Shown: positions 1 through 5,373 of the stretch, piece by piece
Layout of the letters: each line of letters begins with the position of its first letter
How positions within the stretch are numbered: position 1 is the first letter of the stretch
Source: Deltaproteobacteria bacterium
GTDB lineage: Bacteria > Desulfobacterota > Dissulfuribacteria > Dissulfuribacterales > UBA3076
Assembly: GCA_013138705.1 (NCBI GenBank)
Contig: WTCF01000050.1
Location: forward strand, 1 to 5,373
Direction: 5' to 3'
Length of the DNA: 5,373 bases
Notes under the pieces: generated by a model
What the model was told of the DNA's origin: nothing
Seen by the model: the letters and a program-made list of their open reading frames with translations, nothing else
Database searches by the model: none
Translations under genes and position numbers: made by a program

Positions 1-1
1 T

Positions 2-946
2 CAGGACGGGCGCATCAAGGTCCGCGAGGGGCAAAGAGAGATAGACATCAGGGTCTCTTCTCTGCCGACCCTTTTTGGGGAGAGTGTAGTGCTCAGGCTC
101 CTCAACCGGGAGGAGGTCCGGCTGGAATTGGAAACTTTGGGGATTTCAGCCGACATATTGGGGAATTTTGAAAAGATAATTTCAAGGCCCTATGGGTTGA
201 TCCTGGTCACCGGTCCGACCGGCAGCGGGAAGACCACTACTCTTTATGGGGCTATGAACCGCATCAATGCCCCGGACAAGAAAATTATAACAGTTGAAGA
301 CCCGGTTGAGTATCAGTTGGACGGGATAAACCAGATCCAGATCCGTCCTAAAATAGGGTTGGGCTTTGCCTCTGCTCTTCGCAACATCCTCAGACAGGAT
401 CCGGATGTGATACTTATCGGGGAGATCCGGGATGCTGAGACCGCTGAGATTGCCATACAGTCCGCCCTTACCGGACATCTTGTTTTTTCTACCCTCCACA
501 CAAACGATGCTGCAAGCGCAATTACCAGGTTGCAGGAGATGGGCGTTGAGTCTTATCTTCTGTCCTCCTGTCTACTTGCAGTGATGGCCCAGAGGCTGGT
601 CAGGAAGATCTGCCCGCATTGCGGGGCCGCCTATGATCTGCCGCCTGGTTTTTTCGAGGAGGTAGTCCAGGCCCTTGGGGTGGACAGCACTCAGGCTCCA
701 TCCGAGGTCTGGCGGGGTAAGGGTTGCGCTAATTGTGCCAATACGGGATTTTCCGGTCGTACTGGTATATACGAACTGATCCAGGTGGATGACGAGATAA
801 GGCGACTGATAGTCAAGGGTGCTGATAGCGGCTCAATCCTTTCCAAGGCCCGATCCCTGGGCATGAGGACGCTTCGTCAAGACGGCCTTCAAAAGGTCCT
901 TGCAGGTCAAACAACCTTTGAAGAGGTTATGAGAGTCACTAACTAG
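2..946 (+). CDS. gspE: Type II secretion ATPase GspE, 3' part (5' end outside window)
   Basis: GspE is the cytoplasmic hexameric ATPase that powers pseudopilus assembly, docking on GspL and GspF. The frame is open from base 2 to TAG at 944-946, giving 314 residues; the usual length is about 500-560, so roughly the N-terminal third, including the GspL-binding domain, is missing. Residue numbers here count from base 2. Visible motifs in order are the entry strand [10 protein letters not shown] (1-10), Walker A GPTGSGKT (71-78), Asp box ITVEDPVEY (96-104), Walker [10 protein letters not shown] (136-144), His box [13 protein letters not shown] (158-170), a zinc-type tetracysteine site (Cys 204, 207, 242, 245, as CxxC-34-CxxC) and GRTGIYEL (252-259). 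All catalytic motifs look intact. PilB, the type IV pilus ATPase, shares these motifs; the gspF-to-gspL context decides for GspE. The stop codon overlaps the start of a MITE-like element. Confidence 0.97.
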   Translation, partial: QDGRIKVREGQREIDIRVSSLPTLFGESVVLRLLNREEVRLELETLGISADILGNFEKIISRPYGLILVTGPTGSGKTTTLYGAMNRINAPDKKIITVEDPVEYQLDGINQIQIRPKIGLGFASALRNILRQDPDVILIGEIRDAETAEIAIQSALTGHLVFSTLHTNDAASAITRLQEMGVESYLLSSCLLAVMAQRLVRKICPHCGAAYDLPPGFFEEVVQALGVDSTQAPSEVWRGKGCANCANTGFSGRTGIYELIQVDDEIRRLIVKGADSGSILSKARSLGMRTLRQDGLQKVLAGQTTFEEVMRVTN

Positions 947-974
947 TGTCTGAACGGAAAGGCCGTTCAGACAC
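946..974. repeat. Perfect 12-bp inverted repeat (hairpin) at the gspE stop
   Basis: GTGTCTGAACGG (946-957) is followed by the 5-base spacer AAAGG and the exact reverse complement CCGTTCAGACAC (963-974). The transcript would form a stable 12-bp stem starting at the last base of the gspE stop codon. It is followed by AATGTTGAATTC, not a T run, so it is not a typical intrinsic terminator. The left arm is also the left terminal repeat of the MITE-like element, so the hairpin looks like a subterminal duplication of that end. It could protect the gspE mRNA 3' end or reduce read-through into gspF; this is inference. Confidence 0.85.
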
Positions 975-983
975 AATGTTGAA

Positions 984-997
984 TTCTAAATTCTAAA
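984..997. repeat. Two tandem heptamers TTCTAAA inside the MITE-like element
   Basis: TTCTAAA occurs twice in tandem (984-990 and 991-997). The reverse complement of 974-997 matches 1091-1114, just beyond the element's right end, at 21 of 24 positions. It is AT-rich DNA with no coding content. Confidence 0.7.
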
Positions 998-1090
998 TTT
1001 TGAATTTAAAAAAGAAAATAACATTAATATGTTAATTGTCCATGACCTAAATTGAGAAAACAAAATTTGGGGTTTCCATTCAGACACTAA

Positions 1091-1104
1091 TTAAGAATTA
1101 AGAA
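1091..1104. repeat. Two tandem heptamers TTAAGAA in front of gspF
   Basis: TTAAGAA occurs at 1091-1097 and 1098-1104, followed by TTCAAAATTGGG. This lies in the 33 bp that would have separated gspE from gspF before the MITE-like insertion. The stretch has no good Shine-Dalgarno sequence for gspF. Confidence 0.7.
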
Positions 1105-1123
1105 TTCAAAATTGGGTTTTTAA

Positions 1124-2329
1124 ATGTCTACTTTTGCTTATGAGGCCCTGGATGTTAAGGGGCAAAAGATTGAAGGGACCGACGAGGCTGCAAGCCAGGA
1201 TCTCTTGATTTCCATGTTAATCTCCCAGGGCCTTCAACCTGTTAAGGTTAAGAGGTTAAAGCGGTTCTATGCTTTATGGAGCAGGAAAGCGGTCAGGTTC
1301 AGCCACGATGATCTTCTCTACTTCACAAGGGAATTGGCTGATCTCCTGGAGGCCGGTGTCCATTTGGAGCGGACTCTGGTCATCCTGGAAGATGCTGCTG
1401 AGCAGAAGACAATACGTGTGCTGATTAATACCATAAGACAGGAGATCCACGGGGGTAAAAAGCTGTCAGAGGCATTATCTTCCTATCCGGACATCTTTAA
1501 CCGCCTCTATATTAATATGGTGCGGGTAGGGGAGTTGGGGGGTGTCCTCCCTGCGGTTCTCAAGAAGCTGGGTGGTTTCATCGAGCGTTCAAGAGATATT
1601 CGAAAGTTTATTATTACTTCATCGATCTATCCCAGCATCCTGGCCCTAGTGGGCATTTTATCAGTCTTTATATTGGTAACCTTTGTTGTGCCGAAGTTTG
1701 GCCAGATCTTTGAGGATCTCAATCAGCCTATGCCCCTGGCCACCAAGCTCATCGTTGGGGCCAGCATATTTCTACAGTCATGGTGGTGGTTGTTAGGCCT
1801 GGTTATTTTTGTGCTTAGTACTGGTTTGTACTCCTATATCAAGTCACCTGAAGGGAGGGCCTGGTGGGACAAGGTGGTGCTTCGCCTGCCCTTGGCCGGA
1901 GCCATGTTGCTGAAGATAGAACTCGGCCGTCTGGCCCGCACTCTGGGCACCTTGCTTGAGAGTGGTATTCCCATACTCAAGAGTATTTCTCTTTCCGGGG
2001 AAGTGGTGTCTAACAGCGTTATTCGGAGTGCTGTGGATGATCTGTATAAGGGAGTCCGTCAAGGAAAGAGTCTCAGCCAACTTATGAAACAAGCAAAAGT
2101 CTTTCCCTCACTTATGGTACACTTGGTGGCTGTTGGAGAGGAAACAGGGGCTATGGGGCCTATGCTTTTAAAGATTGCAGATGATCTTGAAGAAAGGGTC
2201 CAGCACGACACCAAGGTCTATTTATCCCTGGTGGAACCTATAACCATAGTACTGATGGGAATTATTATTGGCGGGATTATCCTGTCTATGCTCCTTGCTA
2301 TATTTGGTATTAACGATGTGGCTTTATAA
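1124..2329 (+). CDS. gspF: Type II secretion inner-membrane platform protein GspF
   Basis: GspF is the polytopic inner-membrane protein at the centre of the T2SS assembly platform and contacts GspE and GspL. The 401 residues match the normal family length of about 400. The N-terminus MSTFAYEALDVKGQKIEG is the typical opening of the family and fixes the ATG start, although no clear Shine-Dalgarno sequence precedes it. Two T2SSF domains are visible, at about 66-189 (with FTRELADLLEAGVHLERTL and VRVGELGG) and about 269-391 (with LARTLGTLLESGIPI and VAVGEETG). Hydrophobic segments lie at about 168-190, 217-237 and 370-395, the expected three membrane spans. It follows gspE after 177 bp, mostly MITE-like DNA, and its last 14 bp overlap gspH. 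PilC is the type IV pilus counterpart; context favours GspF. Confidence 0.97.
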   Translation: MSTFAYEALDVKGQKIEGTDEAASQDLLISMLISQGLQPVKVKRLKRFYALWSRKAVRFSHDDLLYFTRELADLLEAGVHLERTLVILEDAAEQKTIRVLINTIRQEIHGGKKLSEALSSYPDIFNRLYINMVRVGELGGVLPAVLKKLGGFIERSRDIRKFIITSSIYPSILALVGILSVFILVTFVVPKFGQIFEDLNQPMPLATKLIVGASIFLQSWWWLLGLVIFVLSTGLYSYIKSPEGRAWWDKVVLRLPLAGAMLLKIELGRLARTLGTLLESGIPILKSISLSGEVVSNSVIRSAVDDLYKGVRQGKSLSQLMKQAKVFPSLMVHLVAVGEETGAMGPMLLKIADDLEERVQHDTKVYLSLVEPITIVLMGIIIGGIILSMLLAIFGINDVAL

Positions 2330-2789
2330 AAGGTGGAAGGTTAAAGGTAGAAGGTCAAGGGGTTTTACGCTAATTGAACTTCTTGTAGTGCTGGTACTCA
2401 TAGGCATCTTTAGTTCTCTGGTTTTTGTGTCTGTTGCCGGCGGGATACTTCGGTCTGAAGAGAGGCGTTTTGTTCATTCCTTTACTCAGACCCTGGTCCG
2501 GGCCAGGTCCGCAAGCCTGGGTAGAGGCGAGGCAGTCAGGTTTTTTATTGATGGAGAGAGCAGGACCTATTGTGTTGAAGGCCTTAAATGGCAGAATATC
2601 CCAGAGTCCATAGAGGTAGAGGGCGAGGGAGTGGGGGAAGTGGAACCAGATGTTCATGCAGTGACCTTTTATCCTGATGGAAGTTCAAGCGGTGGGGAAA
2701 TTGACCTCAGATGGGAAGGAGGTCGTCTGGACCGGATAGTGATAGACAGGTTCCTGGGGCTGATACGCATGGAGCGCATTTCATCGTGA
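2316..2789 (+). CDS. gspH: Minor pseudopilin GspH (FimT/GspH family)
   Basis: This is a pseudopilus subunit made as a prepilin, cut by the prepilin peptidase GspO and N-methylated. The start chosen is ATG 2316, inside the end of gspF (14-bp overlap), giving 157 residues; an upstream TTG in frame at 2268 would add a hydrophobic stretch before the leader and is less likely. The leader is 16 residues with seven Lys/Arg, ending SRG before FTLIE, so cleavage is predicted between G16 and F17, with the conserved Glu at +5 (residue 21). A hydrophobic helix follows to about residue 40. The soluble part, with ARSASLGRGEAVRF (63-76) and FYPDGSSSGGEIDL (118-131), fits the GspH/FimT family rather than the major pseudopilin GspG, which would be shorter and carry a DPWG-type motif. 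The leader is encoded by 7-bp tandem repeats. Confidence 0.87.
   Translation: MWLYKRWKVKGRRSRGFTLIELLVVLVLIGIFSSLVFVSVAGGILRSEERRFVHSFTQTLVRARSASLGRGEAVRFFIDGESRTYCVEGLKWQNIPESIEVEGEGVGEVEPDVHAVTFYPDGSSSGGEIDLRWEGGRLDRIVIDRFLGLIRMERISS
2330..2357 (+). repeat. Four tandem heptamers AAGGTNN within the gspH leader
   Basis: The units AAGGTGG, AAGGTTA, AAGGTAG and AAGGTCA follow one another at 2330-2336, 2337-2343, 2344-2350 and 2351-2357. They encode the positively charged leader segment RWKVKGRRSR of GspH. A unit is not a multiple of three, so gain or loss of one would shift the frame. The copies are diverged, so slippage should be rare. Confidence 0.75.
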
Positions 2790-3211
2790 CAATCACCAAA
2801 TCACCAAATCACCAGATCACCAAATCCTCATCAGGCTTTACCCTCATAGAGGTCCTAGTTGCTACGGCAATAATGGGTATTTCGCTTGGGGTGTTGCTTT
2901 CGGGCTTTGCACAGGGCCACAGGCAGGCATTTAGGGGCGATATGGCCAGACAGGCCGCAACCATAGCAGAGTCTGTGCTTTATGGATTGGCCAATGAGCT
3001 TGAATCCCTGTCTTCAAGTGAGGAGGACGTAGAAGACCATCCCGGGTGGAGCTATAAGGTGGAGATTCAGGACCTGGTCTTGAAGATAACAGCCCAGGAC
3101 CAGGAAGAGAAAGAGATTGAAGTCCCTGAGTTAAAGGAGCTTATTCTTACCGTACAACCTCCGTATAATGCTCATCCCTTTGTATTGACCAGCTGGATAC
3201 CGGCAGAGTAA
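2786..3211 (+). CDS. gspI: Minor pseudopilin GspI
   Basis: GspI is a tip subunit of the pseudopilus that forms the core of the GspI-J-K complex. The start chosen is GTG 2786, which overlaps the gspH stop as GTGA; GGAG at 2771-2774 is a possible ribosome site with an 11-base spacer. The product is 141 residues, close to the usual 120-140. An in-frame ATG at 2711 would add 25 residues encoded inside gspH and is rejected. The leader MTITKSPNHQITKSSSG is cut between G17 and F18, with Glu at +5 (residue 22), followed by the hydrophobic helix FTLIEVLVATAIMGISLGVL. RQAATIAESVL (55-65) and GWSYKVEI (87-94) fit the GspI pattern. The leader is low-complexity and built from 8-bp repeats shared exactly with gspJ. 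Confidence 0.92.
   Translation: MTITKSPNHQITKSSSGFTLIEVLVATAIMGISLGVLLSGFAQGHRQAFRGDMARQAATIAESVLYGLANELESLSSSEEDVEDHPGWSYKVEIQDLVLKITAQDQEEKEIEVPELKELILTVQPPYNAHPFVLTSWIPAE
2790..2838 (+). repeat. 49-bp direct repeat, copy 1 (gspI leader)
   Basis: The copy is identical over 49 bases to 3227-3275. Inside it are octamer units: AATCACCA three times (2791-2814), GATCACCA (2815-2822) and AATCCTCA (2823-2830), followed by TCAGGCTT. It encodes ITKSPNHQITKSSSG and the following Phe codon start. Identity ends abruptly after the cleavage-site codons, where the two genes diverge. Confidence 0.95.
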
Positions 3212-3213
3212 AT

Positions 3214-3924
3214 ATGAGAAAAAAACCAATCACCAAATCACCAAATCACCAGATCACCAAATCCTCATCAGGCTTCACACTCCTTGAACTCTTGATTTCC
3301 GTCTCTCTTATTGCTGTTTTGGTTCTTATTCTTTCCATGTCTGTTCGTACAGGACTGAGGGCCTACAGCAGGGGAAAAGAGATCAACGAACGTATAATAG
3401 TTGTATCCGCTATTGAAGGACTTTTGGGCAGACAGCTCAGGGCCATGGTGAGGAAGGATGGATCTGATCTCAAGGATTTTTCTGAGTTTCATGGGGAAGA
3501 GAACGAGGTTTCCTTTGTGACTACCCACGTGCCATTAGGCTCTCAGGCAGGTGGTCTTTTCAAGGTAGTTTATCGTTTTGATGAGAGAGGGAAAAAACTT
3601 ATCTATGCTCAGAAGGTCATTACCAGGCCCGAAGATCTGAAAGAGGCTTTTCCTGACAACATAGATCCGGAAGATAAAGAGGACCTGATGGAACAGGGCT
3701 GGGGCCTTTCGATTGTAGATGGGATAGATTCTCTGGCCTTTACATATCAGGGCACATTGCCAGATGAATCCGCTCCTGAGGATTGGCAGGATGGCTGGAA
3801 TAAAAAGGGCAAGGTGCCCGAGGCAGTAGCCATGGGCTTGGCTTTTTCGGATGATGCCGAGGAGCCCGCAACCACCTGGCGGATTTTTTATACAAATCCT
3901 CTTATTCTGGTAAGCGCAGAGTGA
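3214..3924 (+). CDS. gspJ: Minor pseudopilin GspJ
   Basis: GspJ is a tip pseudopilin that binds GspI and GspK. ATG 3214 lies 2 bp after the gspI stop, with only a weak ribosome site, suggesting translational coupling. The product is 236 residues, within the family range of about 195-240. The leader is MRKKPITKSPNHQITKSSSG, cut between G20 and F21, with Glu at +5 (residue 25); the hydrophobic helix runs to about residue 44. The C-terminal half, VDGIDSLAFTYQG (168-180) followed by WQDGWNKKGKVPEAVAMGL (191-209), matches the typical GspJ ending, in which a DGV..L strand is followed by W.D.W....LP.AV. The extra Met-Arg-Lys-Lys-Pro before the shared repeat adds positive charge compared with the gspI leader. 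Confidence 0.93.
   Translation: MRKKPITKSPNHQITKSSSGFTLLELLISVSLIAVLVLILSMSVRTGLRAYSRGKEINERIIVVSAIEGLLGRQLRAMVRKDGSDLKDFSEFHGEENEVSFVTTHVPLGSQAGGLFKVVYRFDERGKKLIYAQKVITRPEDLKEAFPDNIDPEDKEDLMEQGWGLSIVDGIDSLAFTYQGTLPDESAPEDWQDGWNKKGKVPEAVAMGLAFSDDAEEPATTWRIFYTNPLILVSAE
3227..3275 (+). repeat. 49-bp direct repeat, copy 2 (gspJ leader)
   Basis: This is an exact copy of 2790-2838, offset by 437 bp. Octamer units lie at 3228-3251 (three AATCACCA), 3252-3259 (GATCACCA) and 3260-3267 (AATCCTCA). It is read in the same codon phase as in gspI (ATC at 3229 matches ATC at 2792), so both leaders carry the same peptide. Confidence 0.95.
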
Positions 3925-4814
3925 ATGAACAGAAAGGTACGGTTCTTATATTGGTTCTGTGGGTGTTGACCCTGCTTACACTGGTCGGTGGTTTCTATGC
4001 GGTTGAGGCCAGAATCCGCAGGAATTTGGGTCAATATGCCTGGGATGCACTGCAGGGCCGAGAGGCTGCGAGGTCTTTACTGCTTCTTGCAACGAGCAAA
4101 CTGTCTCCTCCCGGAACCGACAAGGAAGAGGCAGAGGATGGTCTTTTTGCTGACGGGAGTGTGTATAAAGTGAGATTTGGGGGCAGAGAGGCCTGTTTTA
4201 CACTGCAAGATGAGAATGGAAAGCTCGATCTTAATAACAGTTCAGAGGATCAGATCAGGGAGGTAGTGAGGGCAATTCTGGGGGATGAGGAGCTTGAAGC
4301 CGCAGATACTATAGTGGATGGTATTTTGGACTGGAAAGATTCCGATAAGCTGGTGAGGCTGCACGGGGCAGAGGATGATGTCTACCAAGACAGGTCTCCG
4401 CCCTACTATCCTGCTAATGGTCCATTTCATTTATTGGATGAACTGCTTTTGGTAAATGGGGTTGGCCAGGAGGCGTTTTACGGGCCTGTTAGCTGGTCAT
4501 CCCAGGAGGAAGACGAAGACAGCGAGGTGGTGTGGCAGGGCGGTCTCTGGGATTTATTCACAGTTTACAACAAGTCCGGCGATGTAAACAGGGAATGTGC
4601 GCCTTTACCTCTTGAGGAAATTCTAAGTGCCGAATTTGGTGGTAACACTACATCAACCCGTGAGGTAGTGTGTCTCAGGGTTTGGTTCGGCAATCGTATA
4701 TACCAGGTTCACTGGAATCCTCAGTCTGGGACAGAGGGGCCCAAGGTCAAGCATTGGACTGAGGCAATTTCTCTGGGAAGCAAAGGCTCAACGTGGTCAG
4801 AGAACGAGAAATAA
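3921..4814 (+). CDS. gspK: Minor pseudopilin GspK
   Basis: GspK is the large pseudopilin thought to cap the pseudopilus tip on top of the GspI-GspJ pair. GTG 3921 overlaps the gspJ stop as GTGA, giving 297 residues; the family is usually about 300-330. The leader is only six residues, MNEQKG, followed by TVLILVLWVLTLLTLVGG. The +5 Glu is absent, as is normal for GspK. Family landmarks are DENGKLDLN (97-105, the GKINLN-type motif), ILDWKDSD (135-142), HGAEDDVY (148-155), PANGPFHLLDELLLVNGV (164-181) and LFTVYNKSGDVN (212-223). These belong to the pilin-like core and the inserted helical SAM-like domain. An acidic stretch (QEEDEDSE, 195-202) joins the domains. The last 22 bp overlap gspL. Confidence 0.95.
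   Translation: MNEQKGTVLILVLWVLTLLTLVGGFYAVEARIRRNLGQYAWDALQGREAARSLLLLATSKLSPPGTDKEEAEDGLFADGSVYKVRFGGREACFTLQDENGKLDLNNSSEDQIREVVRAILGDEELEAADTIVDGILDWKDSDKLVRLHGAEDDVYQDRSPPYYPANGPFHLLDELLLVNGVGQEAFYGPVSWSSQEEDEDSEVVWQGGLWDLFTVYNKSGDVNRECAPLPLEEILSAEFGGNTTSTREVVCLRVWFGNRIYQVHWNPQSGTEGPKVKHWTEAISLGSKGSTWSENEK
4782..4786 (+). promoter_or_regulatory. Possible ribosome binding site for gspL
   Basis: AAAGG lies six bases before GTG 4793, inside the end of gspK. It is the best Shine-Dalgarno-like match upstream and supports this start, since the frame is open only back to 4763 (TGA at 4760-4762) and contains no ATG before the first family-like residues. Confidence 0.5.
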
Positions 4815-5373
4815 CAGGTATTTATCTGGACGAATCCAAGCTCGATGTCTTCTGTCTTAAGGGGCGCCTTGGAAAATGGTCTTCTGTTCAACTGCCCTAT
4901 ACGTTTGATGATACCGGGCGTTCCCTGGCAGAACAGGTAAAAGGCGTACTTAATGCTATTCATCCCTCGCGAAGGCGCAGAATATGTCTGGCCCTTCCTC
5001 GTAAGAACCTGTTTTTAAGGGAGTTAAGCTTTCCTCAGTTGGAGCCGGAAGAGGCTGTAAATGCAGTCCGTATGGGCATAGGGCTTCATATACATCTGAA
5101 ACCGGATGAGATATATCATGATCAATGGGCCTTCAAGCGTGGAGATGAGACCGTGGTGCTTCTGGCCTATATCCCCAGAAGTTTTTTGGATCCGGTACTC
5201 CGTGTGGTTCGTGAAACAGGCCATGGCAAATCGCTTGGTCCTATATCACCTGCGACTTTGGGGCTGGATATCCTGCTGCGCAGCAGTGCAGAAGCCTCTC
5301 TTCCCTGCGTCAGTCTTGGCCGGCAGGGAGATGGCTGGATTGTTTCTCTCCACGGTGTTTACGGGTGGGAAGG
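4793..5373 (+). CDS. gspL: Type II secretion protein GspL-like, 5' part (3' end outside window)
   Basis: GspL is the bitopic inner-membrane protein whose cytoplasmic actin-like domain recruits GspE; its periplasmic part pairs with GspM. The frame starts at GTG 4793, overlaps gspK by 22 bp and stays open for 193 codons to the window edge. The visible part would be cytoplasmic: no signal peptide or membrane span is seen. MVREREITGIYLDESKLDVF opens like the first strands of the PilM/GspL ASKHA fold. RRICLALPRKNLFLRELSFP (62-81) and EEAVNAVRMGIGLHIHLKPDEI (86-107) resemble the PilM/GspL region in which a lPr...lR.l.lP segment is followed by a helix and an ip....e turn. Position after gspK is the canonical one for gspL. 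Sequence similarity of GspL is low, so a PilM-like relative cannot be excluded. It is the least certain gene call here. Confidence 0.83.
   Translation, partial: MVREREITGIYLDESKLDVFCLKGRLGKWSSVQLPYTFDDTGRSLAEQVKGVLNAIHPSRRRRICLALPRKNLFLRELSFPQLEPEEAVNAVRMGIGLHIHLKPDEIYHDQWAFKRGDETVVLLAYIPRSFLDPVLRVVRETGHGKSLGPISPATLGLDILLRSSAEASLPCVSLGRQGDGWIVSLHGVYGWE

Larger units (their letters stand above)
946..1087. mobile_element. MITE-like element, 142 bp, with TA flanks
   Basis: The left end reads GTGTCTGAACGGAAAGGCC (946-964). The reverse complement of the right end (1069-1087) reads GTGTCTGAATGGAAACCCC, so the terminal inverted repeats match at 16 of 19 positions. Each end is flanked by TA (944-945 and 1088-1089), the target duplication typical of IS630/Tc1-mariner transposition. 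The interior is AT-rich and has no open frame long enough for a transposase, so the element would be non-autonomous. Removing 946-1089 restores a contiguous site with AAC-TAA and a gspE-gspF spacer of 33 bp. Assignment to the IS630 type is inferred only from the TA duplication. A different boundary is possible because a heptamer repeat inside (984-997) resembles one just outside (1091-1104). Confidence 0.65.

Noticed and set aside
182..501. Minus-strand open frames opposite gspE and similar ones opposite gspF, gspH, gspJ, gspK and gspL
   Set aside because: They lie antisense to clearly conserved genes, show no family motifs and have no context of their own.
89..946. GTG 89 as the start of gspE
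   Set aside because: The frame is open back to base 2 and the upstream residues (ending [16 protein letters not shown]) are conserved GspE sequence; the true start is outside the window.
946..974. Intrinsic terminator after gspE
   Set aside because: The stem is strong but no T run follows, and the downstream genes belong to the same operon.
1019..1034. TAACAT-TAAT-ATGTTA inverted repeat as an operator
   Set aside because: A 6-bp AT-only-rich stem in AT-rich DNA is expected by chance, and no promoter is visible nearby.
1067..1097. Promoter for gspF (TTGGGG ... TAATTA)
   Set aside because: The spacing is about 15 bases and both boxes are poor matches; AT-rich DNA gives such hits by chance.
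2268..2315. TTG 2268 as the start of gspH
   Set aside because: It would put a hydrophobic stretch before the charged prepilin leader; ATG 2316 gives a normal 16-residue leader.
2711..2785. ATG 2711 as the start of gspI
   Set aside because: It lies deep inside gspH and gives an overlong 42-residue leader; GTG 2786 makes the GTGA overlap seen again at gspJ/gspK.
2790..3275. CRISPR-like repeats
   Set aside because: There are only two copies, 437 bp apart, both within coding sequence and with no spacer structure.

Overview
This window is a stretch of a type II secretion system (T2SS, general secretory pathway) operon, all on the + strand. The gene order is gspE (3' part) - gspF - gspH - gspI - gspJ - gspK - gspL (5' part). 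The organism is a Gram-negative (diderm) bacterium, because a T2SS needs an outer membrane. Moderate GC content, frequent GTG starts and short AT-rich heptamer repeats between genes would suit a deltaproteobacterial (Desulfobacterota-like) genome. That placement is an impression, not a result of any search.

Layout. Bases 2-946 hold the C-terminal two thirds of the secretion ATPase GspE, which is cut by the window edge. Bases 947-1123 are the only real intergenic gap. Most of it is a small element with terminal inverted repeats flanked by TA, which looks like a MITE inserted exactly in the gspE stop codon. gspF (1124-2329) encodes the inner-membrane platform protein. From there the genes are packed: gspF/gspH overlap by 14 bp, gspH/gspI by 4 bp (GTGA), gspI and gspJ are 2 bp apart, gspJ/gspK overlap by 4 bp (GTGA), and gspK/gspL overlap by 22 bp. 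gspL runs off the right end without a stop.

How the genes work together. GspE hydrolyses ATP at the cytoplasmic face and docks on GspL and GspF. The minor pseudopilins GspH, GspI, GspJ and GspK form the tip that primes assembly of the periplasmic pseudopilus, which pushes folded substrates through the outer-membrane secretin. The major pseudopilin GspG, usually found between gspF and gspH, is not encoded here and must lie elsewhere if the system works.

The secretion system itself is a known type and I see no undescribed protein system. The unusual part is the non-coding style of DNA around the gene starts. There is (1) the MITE-like insertion that rebuilds the gspE stop codon; (2) an exact 49-bp repeat, made of 8-bp tandem units, that encodes the signal leader of both gspI and gspJ; and (3) 7-bp tandem units that encode the leader of gspH and also lie in front of gspF. 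In all three pseudopilins the cleaved leader is written in low-complexity repeat DNA, while the mature proteins are ordinary.
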